DNA from: Symbiodinium natans
Lineage: Eukaryota > Sar > Dinophyceae > Suessiales > Symbiodiniaceae
Length of the DNA: 64,000 bases
Direction of reading: 5' to 3'
NCBI GenBank assembly: GCA_905221605.1
Contig: CAJNDS010000835.1
Location: 434,001 to 498,000 of the forward strand
In this document: positions 8,408 to 18,999 of the stretch, in pieces
Numbering within the stretch: position 1 is the first letter of the stretch
Layout: each line of letters starts with the position of its first letter
Made by a program: the position numbers and the translations under genes
Notes under the pieces: generated by a model
What the model saw: only the letters and a program-made list of their open reading frames with translations
What the model was told of the DNA's origin: nothing
Databases searched by the model: none

Positions 8408-11400
8408 CGCGGCGCAAGCAACTTCCACTTGAGGTTGCAACTGTTCCAAGACTTCGTGCTGGAGCTCGTGAGCGGGGTGTACTTGACCACCCAGACGGAC
8501 AGTAGGGACGCTCTTCAGCAGATCAGTGCCTTCCATGTGTTCATTGCCATCGCATGCCTATCCCCCAGCATCACTACAATAAACCAACTATATGAGCCCG
8601 AGTCCTACACAACCCTGTGGATGAGTTTAGCAATTCGAAGTTCGAGCGGGGTGTCGGATTTTGGAATTCTGTTTGGGATAGGCGCTGTGGTACTTAATGC
8701 TATTGCGCCCTGCATGGGCCTGGCCTGGCACGAGGGGTCTTAGGACAGTCCACATGGGGGTGCGCGTACTGCTTGTTGGGGCGAAGGCGCGAAGACGCGA
8801 CTTTGCGCACGAAGACGCGACGGCGGCGTTGATGGCATCAAGTGCATCAATGAATCCACAACAGCGTCAACGGTGTCACGTCGTGAGCCGAATCTACGGC
8901 GTCAGCAGAACCGACGGCGTCAATGGCTGCACGGCGTCAGCGTCTTGACAAATCCATGGTGTCAACGGCTTTAACGGCGTCAGCCATAAATTGACGAACT
9001 GAACTGCCTGAGAACGGCACTATTTCAAATTTTGGCCGTCGGTGCCGCGCTCAGGAAAGGAGGTTTTTATAGTTAGCATAGACCATTTCCATTTTCAACT
9101 TATGCACCCCCCCTAGCACCCAAACCATAACAACCTATGCCTCAACCCTAACTCACCGAAAGACCCACAGGTAGAACCCTAGGAATAACTCACATGAAGA
9201 CCCAAAACCATAACAACCTATACCTCAACCCTAACCTCACCAAAATACCCATAGGAATATCCCTAACACGGAACCTATATGAAGACCCGCATAGAAAATA
9301 GTATACTTAACTCCATAGTATGACCCACCGCATAGAAAACCCATAACACCCAACCCGAAATCCCAAACCCTGGAAAATGGAAATGGTATTCTTAAGTATT
9401 TTAGCTACAATAGCGATAATGTTTTGCCATTTCCATTTTCTAACCATGCACACCCCCCTAGGCCACCTGAAGACCCAAAACCGTAACAACCTACACCTCA
9501 ACCCTAACTCACCGAAAGACCCATAGGTAGAACACTGGTAGAACCCTAGGAATAACTCACCCGAAGACCCAAAACCATAACAACCTATACCTCAACCCTA
9601 GCCTCACCAAACTACCCACACCAAGGCCCATACCATGGAACCACCAGAAGACCCACACCAAGACCCACATAGAAAAACCCCAACCTCAACTCCATACACC
9701 TACATCCCCATAGAAAAACCCAGATTCCCCAACCCATATTCCCTAACCCTTGAAAATGGAAATGGTATTCTCTGGGGTTGAGGTATAGGTTGTTATGGTT
9801 TTGGGTCTTCATGTGAGTTATTCCTAGGGTTCTACCTATGGGTCTTTCGGTGAGTTAGGGTTGAGGCATAGGTTGTTATGGTTTGGGTGCTAGGGGGGGG
9901 TGCATTAGTTGAAAATGGAAATGGTCTATGCTAACTTTTATACCCAAATGCCCTCGGCCTGGGTAGGGCCTCCGCAGATACTAGTAGGAATCTGGCGCGA
10001 GTCTGAAGTCCTCGATGTCCTTGTCAGGAGTATGCCGACATCCACTGTCAGCTACAGCACGACCTCCAGACGCTGACCCTCAACATGGGTGGGGACTTTG
10101 TGATGGAGTATCCGCACCCTGGCCGCAAGTCCACCGCCAGAGTTTCGGTTTCATCATGACGGCCTGTGGCCGCAGAAGTAGGGTTGCGAGTACATGGTCT
10201 CCAGCCGGTGTCCGTGTGTTTTCGCGGAGCCCTCGAAAGTAGGAGTGGTTGAGTCCAGGGTATGTACAGGAACGTGGCCGCTGTTGGACCATTTGACGGG
10301 TCCGGTTTGCTGTGTCAACCTGATTTCGCTCTTTTGGCGTCGAACCTCGACTCAGTATTTGCAGGTAGGGCATTTACCTTGTAGCCGTTGTAACGCTGCT
10401 GAGGCTCACTGGCGTGTCGATCCTCGGCCAATTTGGGCACAGCTCTGGTCCCTCTAGGGGCAGGAATGCCCCAATGCTCGCAAAGTCGTAGAAACAGTGG
10501 ACAAGGAAACGCGCACTACAGACGTAAACGAGCAGGTGCTGAGCTTGGCGTCCGGATTCAATTGGGCCCCCTGTTCAGGAATTTTTGTGAGAAGGGCCGG
10601 GCTTCAGAGATCTTCAGAGTGGGTTTCGGGTCACAGGGTTTGAGCAGGTGCTTGAAGCCTTCTGCAACAGGGATCACAAAAAAAGAAAGGTATAAGGGCT
10701 TAGGGCAGATGGGAGGGTTTAGGGCAGATCGCGGGGTCCGGGTGTGCTACATCCAAGACGGTGAGCACAGCTCAGGAAGATCTATCGCCGCTTGCCTGAC
10801 GATGCTGAATCTTGCCTTTCTCCTTGTTGGTTCTGATACTTGCCCTTGGGGCCTAGTTGAACCCCAAAACTAGGATCAGGTACCCTCTATTGCTACACCC
10901 CCGGTTCGGGTATTTGGATCATAAGCCCTTTCAGGGTTCAGTTGGTCCCCGGCCCAGGAGGGCTTGCAAGCTTCTAGCCGGTGATCCCCCAAAACCCCTA
11001 AACCTTAAACACCCTTAAACCCGAGGCATCATCAAGCAGCGGGACAACTTCAGCGCAAAGAGAGCTGCTGAGACGAACCCCCTGACGAGCTTCCCGTTCC
11101 AGAAGATGGACTCCTGGCGCAATGCGCGCGCCCGTGCGCGCAGAGCTTCAGCCCCAGGCCCTAACGTGAAGCCCCTTTCCTCCTGGGACCCTGAACCTTG
11201 CGTACTCTAAACCCTAAACCCTAAACCCTAAACCCTGTACCCTGTACCCTAAACCCTAAGTCCTATACTCTATGCTACTAAAGTCCCTTTTCAGGACCCC
11301 CCGGCTTCTTTTCGGCCATGAACTCCCCAAGGAACAGGAGGGGTAGGGGCTGGCAGATTGTGCTTGGCATCTAGGAGCAGAAGCTGTGACATCCTAGAGT

Positions 11401-13080
11401 CCCTAAAGCCCCTATTAAAAACCCCTTTAGGGTTTAGGGTTTAGGGTTTAGGGTTTAGGGTTTAGGGCTCAGCCCCCAAGTTCATCTATGGTGCGATCCG
11501 ATGGGCCGAGGAACATGTCGTGGTGATGGAGTTCAGGAGTCCTGTCCCATTATGTGGGTGGTGTTTGCAATGTGCGCAGCTACACGCATGTATGCGGATT
11601 GTTTGTATGAGTGTCATGGGTAACATATGATAACGTTTGGATTCTTGTAACCTGTCCGTTCAGGGTTGAAGGCTCGTGCTGCCGTCGTTCAAGAAAGGTA
11701 TTGTCGGTCCCTTTGGAGTTAGCACGGCCAAGGTCATTTTCAGGAAAAGGGTTCAGCATGCGGAAAAGGGTTGAGGGTTTAGGGTGGGATAGGGCTTCAT
11801 CACTACGGACAAACCTTCCTTGATTTGTCAAGAATTTTGAATGCGGAATGTGCTTGTCGTCTGCAAACTGCGTTGGGGCGATGAGTGGTGCCATTTGCAT
11901 TGGTGTTGGTCATCTCTGTCAGGCGCTCTAGAGCTGTAGCTAACTAATGCCTAAAACCTACGCCCTACACTTGTATTGCTGGACGCCAAAAAGACCGTGG
12001 CGCAGGTGTGAGGTAGGTGGAAGAAGTCCTGGCCTAACCTGACCCTCCTGCTGACACAAGCTACCCCCTCCCCCCCCCCTGCGGAGGCGTGGGAGTTTGT
12101 ATCTTCGAGTTGTTGTGGAGGTACCTGTTGAGAATGAAACCTCGGGTTTGGTAGTTATGGGGCTTGGTGCTGTTGAAAGGACACGGAGCAGTTTGGTATA
12201 TGAAAGCCTGAATCCTCAACCCAATTCAATTCAGGTATATGAACCCTTTCAGGGCTGAAATAAAGCCCCTAAGCCATCCTGCCCCGGTATCGCGAGGCAT
12301 CGAAAGCTCCCCTTCGTCTTTGCGGAGGAGTTGGCAGCGCAGCGGCGACTTCGTGGAGACTGGCAGTAGCGTCTAGGGTTTTCGGGTTCAGTGTTTAGGG
12401 GGGCAGGCAAGGGTCTTTTTTTTCAAGCGCAAATCGGGTCCTGGTATGTCCTGGTCCAGGGCCACCAAGGGTTCCGATACCTGAAGCAGAAAAGGGTTTG
12501 AGAACTAGCGGCATGCACGGGAAGGGTTTAGGGTTTAGGGTTTAGGGTTTAGGGTTTAGGGTTTAGGGTTTAGGGTTTAGGGTTTAGGGTTTAGGGTTTG
12601 GCCGTCTGACCCACCCAAATCTGTTGCCAGGCTTTCAGGGCTGCGGGGTTTTTAGGGTTGGGATCTTTTCTTTTGTCTGGAGCAAGTCTTGGCAGGAGGT
12701 CTTCACCATGCCAAAGCTCCCGTCCGATCCCTAACCTCTGACCCTCCTCCTCTGGTTTGCCAAGGTTCCTCTTATGCCTGGAGCTGCTTATCTGGAGGGT
12801 GCAGGACCAAGAGGACAGCCCGTGCCTAGGCTGGACGTTAGCACGACCTCCGCTGCAAGTGTGCAAAAAAACAGTGGCATCTCAATGTCGGCGCCACAGA
12901 GTTGGCGCATGCCCAGTGTGCCCCTCAAAAGTTCGCCCCACAGACCCTGGCCCGAAATGTTGCCATGGGGCCGCGGCTTTTACGGGGCCCCCTCGTGGCT
13001 GTCAACATTCGCTCACAGAGTGCACCCGCGAAGCACCCAAAAGGGTAGAGCCGGCACATGGACCACGATCTCTTCAACTT
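8408..13080 (+). CDS. Multi-exon gene for a PH-like (ISP-like) domain protein
   Basis: Exons rebuilt from phase-compatible islands: 8408-8506 (L-F-Q-D-F-V-L-E-L), 10028-about 10120 (E-Y-A-D-I-H-C-Q-L), 10230-10259, 10464-10535, about 11035-11157 (W-R-N-A), 11473-11536 (E-E-H-V-V-V-M-E-F), 12297-12344 (R-K-L-P-F-V-F-A-E-E), and 12765 onward (R-F-L-L-C-L-E-L-L-I). In order they match a PH-like domain that I associate from memory with alveolate IMC-subcompartment (ISP-like) proteins, which act at cortical membranes. Donors are GA (8507, 11537), GC (11158, 12345) and GT (10260, 10536); acceptors are AG, mostly followed by G. A further open island at 8246-8407 may be an upstream exon. The start codon, the end of the 10028 exon and the stop are unresolved; the last frame stays open to 13082. 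Confidence 0.65.
8760..8985. repeat. Degenerate short repeat, (a)acggcgtca-type
   Basis: About ten imperfect copies of a GGCGTCA/GGTGTCA core, 12-20 bp apart. It lies in the intron between the 8408 and 10028 exons. Confidence 0.6.
9071..9936. mobile_element. Foldback/TIR element, 866 bp, with TTTAT target duplication
   Basis: The ends are near-perfect inverted repeats of about 162 bp (9071-9232 and 9775-9936), beginning AGTTAGCATAGACC. TTTAT flanks both ends directly (9066-9070 and 9937-9941), giving a 5-bp target-site duplication. The interior is made of further partial copies of the same arms, including an inner GGAAAATGGAAATGG / CCATTTCCATTTTC pair near 9375-9445. There is no coding capacity. 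It is non-autonomous and sits wholly inside intron 8507-10027 of the PH-like gene. Confidence 0.9.
10260..11472. other. Intronic DNA with telomere-like tracts
   Basis: Introns of the PH-like gene. (CCCTAAA)n lies at about 11205-11258 and (TTTAGGG)n at about 11425-11468, in that order within intron 11158-11472. The order is opposite to the trend seen elsewhere. Confidence 0.7.
12525..12599 (+). repeat. (TTTAGGG)n telomere-like tract
   Basis: About ten perfect TTTAGGG units in intron 12345-12764 of the PH-like gene. A poly-A-like GCAGAAAAGGG lies upstream at about 12486. Confidence 0.95.
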
Positions 13081-13084
13081 GAGG

Positions 13085-13137
13085 GCTTAGGGTTTAGGGT
13101 TTAGGGTTTAGGGTTTAGGGTTTAGGGTTTAGGGTTG
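13085..13137 (+). repeat. (TTTAGGG)n telomere-like tract
   Basis: Seven units directly after the last open island of the PH-like gene. From here to 13541 I see no gene. Confidence 0.95.
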
Positions 13138-13541
13138 GTTTCTTGGGCGTGTTGGATTTTCCCGAAGGCGTTGTTGGGACCATTTGCCCTATGGCGAGAC
13201 CGGTCGTTCGCTGCCTTTTGCCGTAGGACGTAGGACTTGCTCCCCAGCATCTGGCTTTCGGTCACTGAGCTCACCTTCCCCTCTGCGACAAGGTTTCAAA
13301 GCCCCTAAAAAGGTGGTTTAGGTAGATAGATATGTTTATCCCTTGTGTGTTGGCAACACAATCGTGGCTGCATAGGCTGTACAAGCGCAAGAACACCCTA
13401 TGTTTTTCCTAATGTTTGCACTTTCAGAACACTGTAGAAGTAAAAACATATCTCTTAGAGGTTTGTCATATGCCCGCTCCCTTCGTGCTAGGGTTAATCA
13501 TTGGGTGGAGGAGGAGGTTGCAGAACTTCAATCGGTATAGT

Positions 13542-13641
13542 TTGGGATGTTTCCCCCTTATGCTAAAAGCCCTTAATCGGGATTATAGTACCCCCCCCCT
13601 ATCCTTAATTAAGGACTGTTTGTATACGGGGAACATCCCAA
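13542..13641. mobile_element. 100-bp MITE, copy 1
   Basis: Starts TTGGGATG and ends CATCCCAA, with outer arms TTGGGATGTTTCCCCC / GGGGAACATCCCAA. It is flanked by GGTATAGT (13534-13541) and GGTACAGT (13642-13649), an 8-bp target duplication with one mismatch. A second element of exactly 100 bp with the same ends lies at 54257-54356. It is non-coding. The 8-bp duplication would fit hAT-like mobilisation. Confidence 0.8.
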
Positions 13642-13756
13642 GGTACAGTACCAAGCAGCGGCCTTCTTGAGTTTGCTCGGGAACTCAAACTGAAATTCTG
13701 GTAGAGGACACCGGAAACCCCCCCCTCAGTGGGGAGGCAGAGCAGGCCAGAGCCGC

Positions 13757-14080
13757 CTAATACCTGTGAGGCTTGATGCCCCTGTCCACCACCAGATTGT
13801 TCCCCTCTTCCGCAAAGAGGGCGAGAATCTTGGCACAAGGGGGGTCGGATCTTTGGGTGCTTAGAGTTTTGGCGGACGAGGGGGAGGGCTCAGGAAGGTA
13901 ATTCGGGTCCAGCAGTCCCGATACAGGTTCAAGGGATGGTGGCAGCTGCCCACTCCATAGAAGCATCCTTTGCTTGAATTGGCCAGGCACATATCCCGTT
14001 CTAGTCATGCAGGTAGTTCTCTTCATTGCGCTGCCTTTTTGGGGTGTATAGGGTCCAGGAGGACCTTTTTCAGAGTGCAA
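13757..14080 (-). CDS. Hypothetical open frame
   Basis: A 107-codon minus-strand frame with mixed residues and no low complexity; no motif recognised. It could be an exon read through into flanking sequence, or chance. Confidence 0.2.
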   Translation of the reverse strand: MHSEKGPPGPYTPQKGSAMKRTTCMTRTGYVPGQFKQRMLLWSGQLPPSLEPVSGLLDPNYLPEPSPSSAKTLSTQRSDPPCAKILALFAEEGNNLVVDRGIKPHRY

Positions 14081-14356
14081 CTTTCAGCTTTTGACTCAAA
14101 GGGCCAAGGTTGGGGAGACTAGGTTTTTGAACAGCGTTGGGGGGGTTAACCGCTTGCACATGCGCCAGATAAAGTTAAACGGAGCCTGAAGCGTTAGCGT
14201 CCGCGAGGTTAGTGGATGTACAGTAGAGCTCTCAGTCTTTCAGCGATTGATGTTCTCGTTTGCTGTTGGGGAGATTCGTGAATGAGCGTGGACATTAGGG
14301 TTGCTCCGTGGCCTGATGCATGTTAACCCCCTCCCTCCGCCAGTGCTTGCTTGCAG

Positions 14357-14406
14357 GAGCGCTACCCGGAGCTTCTGCGATCGCAGGGCATGATTCCATG
14401 TGCCTG
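14357..14406 (+). CDS. Orphan exon candidate
   Basis: A pyrimidine-rich TTGCTTGCAG acceptor precedes an open stretch reading E-R-Y-P-E-L-L-R-S-Q-G-M-I-P-C-A-W, with a GA donor-like boundary. Family not recognised. Confidence 0.4.
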
Positions 14407-14454
14407 GAACAGAACACCGGCTTCAGCCCGAGAGCTACTTAGCTCCTACATAAA

Positions 14455-14550
14455 TCATATAGTATTATATAGTATCATATAGTATCATATAGTATTATAT
14501 AGTATTATATAGTAGTATATGGTATTATATAGTATTATACAGTATTATAA
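14455..14550. repeat. 10-bp minisatellite (ATATAGTATT)n
   Basis: About nine units of ATATAGTATT/C. Highly AT-rich and non-coding. Confidence 0.95.
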
Positions 14551-15032
14551 GGTAGCTTTTTTTGCCCCAATCGAGTTGGGACAGCAAGCAAAGGCACTCT
14601 AGTAGCTACTGGCGAGAAGCCGCGGTCTTTCATTCCACGTGGTCACCAAAGTTGTTGACCAGGGAAGGGGTCTGAGTAGGCTGAATGTCTTCGAGCCTGC
14701 GCACTAGATGTGTTTTTCACATCTCAAGAGTGAGGATTCCTGGGAAACCTCGCGCATTTCGCAGTTTTATCTGGACGAGTAGGAGAGTCCAAACGTCTCA
14801 CAGCCATTAGAAATGCCGATGGTCAGGGTACGTTCTTGTTCTTTGTCCGCCTTGATTTCAGCCTTGGTTTTGGGTTTCGCATGTCTTAACGGCCTTGTTC
14901 GGCATGGGCTAGAACTCGTAGAGGCGCAAGGCCAGCATGCCAAGAAAGACTGGCCTGGCCAAGCGCAGATCATCACAAGGGGCTAGCAAGCATGCTGTCA
15001 GATTTCCCGTTCACGAAGGCCTCGAGGATCAG

Positions 15033-15363
15033 GGTGCATTCTACAAGCTGAAGTAGCCGAGATCCTGGTTGCAAAGCGCAACCGGTCGGAAGCTCTGGCC
15101 GCTTCTGCCTGTTGTTAGGGTTTCCGCAACACGTTTCTGCCTGTTGTTAGGGTTTCCGCAGGAAGCACCCTTCACAGAAAGTTCTGCAGAGTACATCCTG
15201 ATCACATGCGCCTCATCGTGTCTGGCAGCTTGCATTGGCGGAGGCTAGCAGGACAGAGGCGCTTCTTGCCATTCGGAGTTTCTCAACACTTTGGCTTGCA
15301 ACCGCTAACGTCGCATATTGGATTGATGGGTTCTGGAAGGCGTACGGCGCGCATGCCCTGCCA
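15033..15363 (+). CDS. Two orphan exon candidates of one unknown gene
   Basis: Exon 15033-about 15107 reads C-I-L-Q-A-E-V-A-E-I-L-V-A-K after a CAG acceptor. Exon 15229-15363 (45 codons) follows TCTGGCAG, ends at a GT donor, and reads L-A-L-A-E-A-S-R-T-E-A-L-L, then a hydrophobic F-S-T-L-W-L-A-T-A-N-V-A-Y-W. The segment may be membrane-associated. No family recognised. A duplicated GTTAGGGTTTCCGCA lies in the gap between them. Confidence 0.4.
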
Positions 15364-15721
15364 GTCGCAGAGTAACGCCCCTGCTTTGCTAAACGAGCCC
15401 ATTGACCCCCGGAGCCTCTGTTGAGGATGTGCGGTGTGATCAAAAGGCTTGAGAAGTTGATGTGGGCATCCCTCATGCAGATAGGGATTTGATGCAGATA
15501 GGGATTTGATCAGCTTGGTGTGAGCAAAGCTAAGGCCACAAGAGCTCATGAGACGAGGTTAGAAGAACGTCCATTCTTCCAGCAGGTGCTGAAATGCGCG
15601 AACTTGGTTGAATCGATGCCCAAAGGCTGACGAGATCAGCACAAAGGGTGTTCCACGACTTTGCGTCCGGAAGGTGCTCACTCACAACCCTGAAGCAATT
15701 TTGCTTCAAGAAATAAGGACA

Positions 15722-15862
15722 TAAACCCATAAGCCCCTAAACCCCTGTAAGCCCTAAGCCCTCAACCCCCCATAAGCCCTATACGCCCTGTAAGCCCTAT
15801 AAGCTTAAACCCCCTATAAGCCTTATAAGCCCTAAAAAGCCCTAAACTACTAAACCGCCTAA
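15722..15862. repeat. Variant telomere-like tract (CCCTATAAG / CCCTAAA)
   Basis: Degenerate CCCTAAA, CCCCTATAAGC and CCCTGTAAG units. From here to 16256 I see no gene. A small GGGAGTGG/CCACTCCC hairpin lies at about 16119-16143 and a GA run at 16161-16178. Confidence 0.8.
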
Positions 15863-16256
15863 ACCTGACTCTCTCTGCTCCACCAGATTCCGCGTCGGCC
15901 TGCGAGTTTCCTCTAGGTTAGGTGCTTCGGTGATCTTGTGGCATGGGCTGACCCGGACACGGCTTTTAGAGGTTTAGGGTTCAAGCCTTTGGGGCTGAAA
16001 CAAAATACACATTCTATTTAAGCTTCATAATGTATGTCTGATATATCTATGTATGGAGAAGTGTGTATGGCATGTAGCAAAACCGACCCCAGCCTGATGG
16101 CACGCCACATGCGCGTGTGGGAGTGGTGATCCCGCCACTCCCTCATGCCCGGCGTAGGAAAGGGAGAGAGAGAGAGAGCGCGGGAAAGAGACTAAAAGTG
16201 TTGGGGGCGAGGGTTTAGGTGCTCAGGGTGCACAATCCGGGGTTTGAGGTTTTGGG

Positions 16257-16546
16257 GGTCAATGAGGGTTTAGGGGTTTGGGTTTAGGGTTTAGGGTTTA
16301 GGGTTTAGGGTTCAGGGTTTAGAGTTTAGGGTTTAGGGTTTAGGGGTCAGGGTGGGTGTGCCGGCAGCCGCTTGCCATGCTTAGCCCCCGTCGCGATTCG
16401 CTTGGCTGCCAGCGGGGAAAAAGGCGCAAAAGTCCAGCTTAGCACCCCCTATATAAACCCTAAACCCTAAACCCTAAACCCTAAACCCTAAACCCTAAAC
16501 CCTAAACCCTAAACCCTAAACCCTAAACCCTAAACCCAAACCCCTA
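16257..16546. repeat. Convergent telomere-like pair: TTTAGGG then CCCTAAA
   Basis: (TTTAGGG)n at about 16268-16345 and (CCCTAAA)n at about 16456-16540 face each other across roughly 110 bp. The insert is open in one frame (P-V-A-I-R-L-A-A-S-G-E-K-G) and could be an exon or intron core. The two arms could pair as a long hairpin in RNA. Confidence 0.85.
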
Positions 16547-16893
16547 AACCTCACACCCGAACACCAGTTGTGGAGTGGCCCGAGAGGGTTGGCTCGGACC
16601 CTAAACCCTAAACTCTGAACCTTGAACCCTGAACCCTGAAGAACCCCAGATTAGGGTTTGGTGGCCTGAGAGTTGCCCATGGTTGGCACACTCTTCCCTG
16701 AAGTGAGGCATGCGCTCTCAGCTCGAGTTTGTCGCTTTTCTTTGTCCAGCTTGGGGTCCGTGTTGTCATGCGGCGATTTGGGTATAGGGTACCCCAGAGG
16801 GACAATCATTAAGGTAACCCACGATCATCTGAGCATGGCAGGAGAGTACTGCAAAGGGGGCAGAGAGGGAACCCCACACTTGCAGCATGCGTC

Positions 16894-17022
16894 GCAATTG
16901 TTTAATAGGGTTCTTAAGTGAGGGGGGTTCAAGGGGGGGTATGTAACCCAAGGCTGCCTAATCCTCCCTACGACTTCCTAAGGCTCCCTAGCCCCCCTCC
17001 CTTAAGAACCCTATAAAATTGC
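16894..17022. mobile_element. Short inverted-repeat element
   Basis: Arms of about 33 bp (GCAATT...TAGGGTTCTTAAG...GAGGGGGG at 16894-16929, inverted at 16991-17022) enclose a short spacer. Target duplication not clear. MITE-like and non-coding. Confidence 0.65.
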
Positions 17023-17475
17023 AATGTCAGGTTGGCGGTCGAACCGGCCAGAATCTGCGTTAGGGTTTGGGGTGTGGGGCTCGGGTTTAGGAAAAGCGCT
17101 TTAACACAGAATGCAACATTTCAAACAGTATTAATAGTAATAATATACTTCTCTTCCATGATGATAATCATCGTGATAAGAAATCTGCCAGAATATTTTT
17201 AAAACGTGTTTTTGGCATTGCCAATAAGCACAATACGGGACAATCTCTGTATGTATAGAAGCATACACTCATTTTCGCCTACATGTATGCATCTATCTTA
17301 CTATCTTGTAAGAGAAAAGAATCGCACCTTTAAGCTCCCAGGACGATCCCGTTTATGACAGCACCTTATTGAGGATCACTGGCACGCGACTTGGTCTGCG
17401 CGCACAATTGTGCGTGCAGGTCTGAATGGTCTTTGGGGAAGGTCGGTCTTTGAGCAGCGCACTAGCAGGTTAGGC

Positions 17476-17524
<49 letters not shown>

Positions 17525-18020
17525 TATGTGTATGGGTAGTTCTCAAAATTAGTGTCTCTTTTGCGGCCCTGTGTAGCGCACCCAAAGAGGTACACAAATT
17601 TAGAGAACTACGCATCTCTCTCTCGACGTCTGAGACGAGAAAGGGCAGAGAAGACAGCTGCTTGAGGGCACCTTGTTGACAGGCTCACATAACCTTTGGT
17701 TTGTATTCAGCTTGTTGTGTTGCAAACGTTTTTTTATATCTACATCTTTATATATTTAACGGCTACCGCCAGTGCCGCCGACCCCAGACAGGAGGGCGGG
17801 CGGCAGGCCGGCAAACCGCAAGCCAGCACAGGCTCCGAGATTTAGGGTTTAGGGTTTAGGGCTGTAGCAAAAAATATTTAAAAAGAATGAGTTCTATGTA
17901 TAATTAATATCTATACACATAGTATTTTAAAGTATATAATGAGTTTTTTGGTAAACATGAAGACCAAAAGATAAAGGAGATATCTTTTAGTTATCTTTAT
18001 CTTTTTGTATCTGTATAAAA
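17023..18020. other. AT-rich non-coding stretch
   Basis: Contains a (CT)n microsatellite at 17478-17524, a 74-bp stem-loop at 17537-17610, a GC-rich islet at 17765-17835, three TTTAGGG units at about 17841-17861, and AT-rich sequence to 18020. No gene seen. Confidence 0.7.
17537..17610. repeat. Imperfect stem-loop, TAGTTCTC arms
   Basis: Arms 17537-17562 and 17584-17610 pair (TAGTTCTC...GAGAACTA) around a loop that itself contains GCG...CGC. It is bounded on both sides by CT runs. A small MITE or a structured transcript is possible. Confidence 0.6.
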
Positions 18021-18129
18021 CCGAAATTCATATCTTTAGGGCTAGGGGCAGGGCGCTAAGGGCGGTGGGGGCGTGGGGGTTGGGCATGCACTGCAAGTGT
18101 GAGGGGGGTGAAGGCAGCAGGCCTGTGCT

Positions 18130-18600
18130 GTGTGAAAATTGGGAGGTGGGGGGGGTGGGGGTGGGGGGGGGGGGAATCTTTCTGTGGGTGGGGCCTTGGG
18201 GGGGGGGGGAAGAAGGGGGGGCGGAAATGGGAGGGGGGGGGGGGGGGTGGGGGGGGGGTTGGGGGGGGGTGGGGGGGGTGGGGGGGGTTGGGGGGGTGGG
18301 GGTGGGGGGGGGGTGAGAGGGGGATGGAGTGGGAAGAGTTGGTGGAGGAGAGCAAGCGGAGCGGGTGGGAGTGGTGGCCGGAGTTTTAAATCTGAGGGGG
18401 AAGGGCAGGGAAGGGTTGGGGGTGTGGGGTGGGGTGGGGGGGTGGGGGAGGGGGGGGGGGGGGGGGGAAGGGGAGGGGGTGGGGTGGAAGGGTGGGGGGG
18501 GGGTGGGGGCGGAGCGGGCGTGGGGGGGTGGTGGGGGGGGGAAGGGTGGGGGTGGGGGTGGGGTGGGAAGGGTGGGGGCGGGGGGGAGGGAAGGGCGGAG
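18130..18600. repeat. Extreme G-rich tract
   Basis: Almost only G with scattered T and A over about 470 bp, giving strong strand asymmetry and G-quadruplex potential. The long Gly- and Pro-rich frames on both strands are artefacts. A similar block lies at 22085-22900. Confidence 0.9.
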
Positions 18601-18760
18601 CAAGCGGAGCGGGCGGAGCAAGCGGAGCGGAGCAAGCGGAGCGGAGCAAGCAGAGCGGGCGGGCATGCGCTGGAGCCCTTTAAAGTCAGTCATCTGATCG
18701 AGTCTAGAGAGGGGAGGAGGATGGAGTGGAATGGTTGGGAAGGGGAAGGGTAGTGGGAGG
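18597..18760. repeat. GGAGCAAGC tandem repeat plus shared junction unit
   Basis: 18597-18660 holds about six GCGGAGCAAGC-type units. It is followed by a unit containing TTTAAAGTCAGTCATCTG (about 18680-18697) and GGAGGATGGAGTGGAATGG. The same unit recurs at about 21943 and 22931, each time beside G-rich DNA. Confidence 0.85.
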
Positions 18761-18842
18761 GGCAGGGAAGGGGTTGGTGGTGGGGGGGGTGGGGCGCAGC
18801 CGTGCTTCCGTAGGCCAAGGACATCCGTGGACTCTCTGAAGC

Positions 18843-18995
18843 ATGAGGTGCAGCATTTGCTGGGAAGATGCTTCGGACCTTGCGTCCGCTTTAGGCGTCT
18901 ACTATGTTTGCTGCCGCGCCACAGTATGCCGCGACTGCGCGCTGGAGGTGGGATCTCTACAACTTGTCAGCAATTGTTGCCGGAAGCGCATTTTC
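18843..18995 (+). CDS. Cysteine-rich, RING-like exon candidate
   Basis: An ATG opens a frame with C-S-I-C, then C-C-R-A-T-V-C-R-D-C, then N-C-C: cysteines at 3, 6, 23, 24, 29, 32, 45 and 46. This spacing suggests a zinc-binding RING-type fold (E3 ligase-like), but the usual His is missing and no final C-x2-C is seen. Downstream the frame runs into low-complexity T-rich DNA, so only the first ~50 codons are credible. Expect a splice junction before about 19000. Confidence 0.35.
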
Positions 18996-18999
18996 TTGG

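Noticed and set aside
18005-18760. Gly- or Pro-rich frames on both strands
   Set aside because: Translations of G-rich tracts; similar frames arise in every phase.
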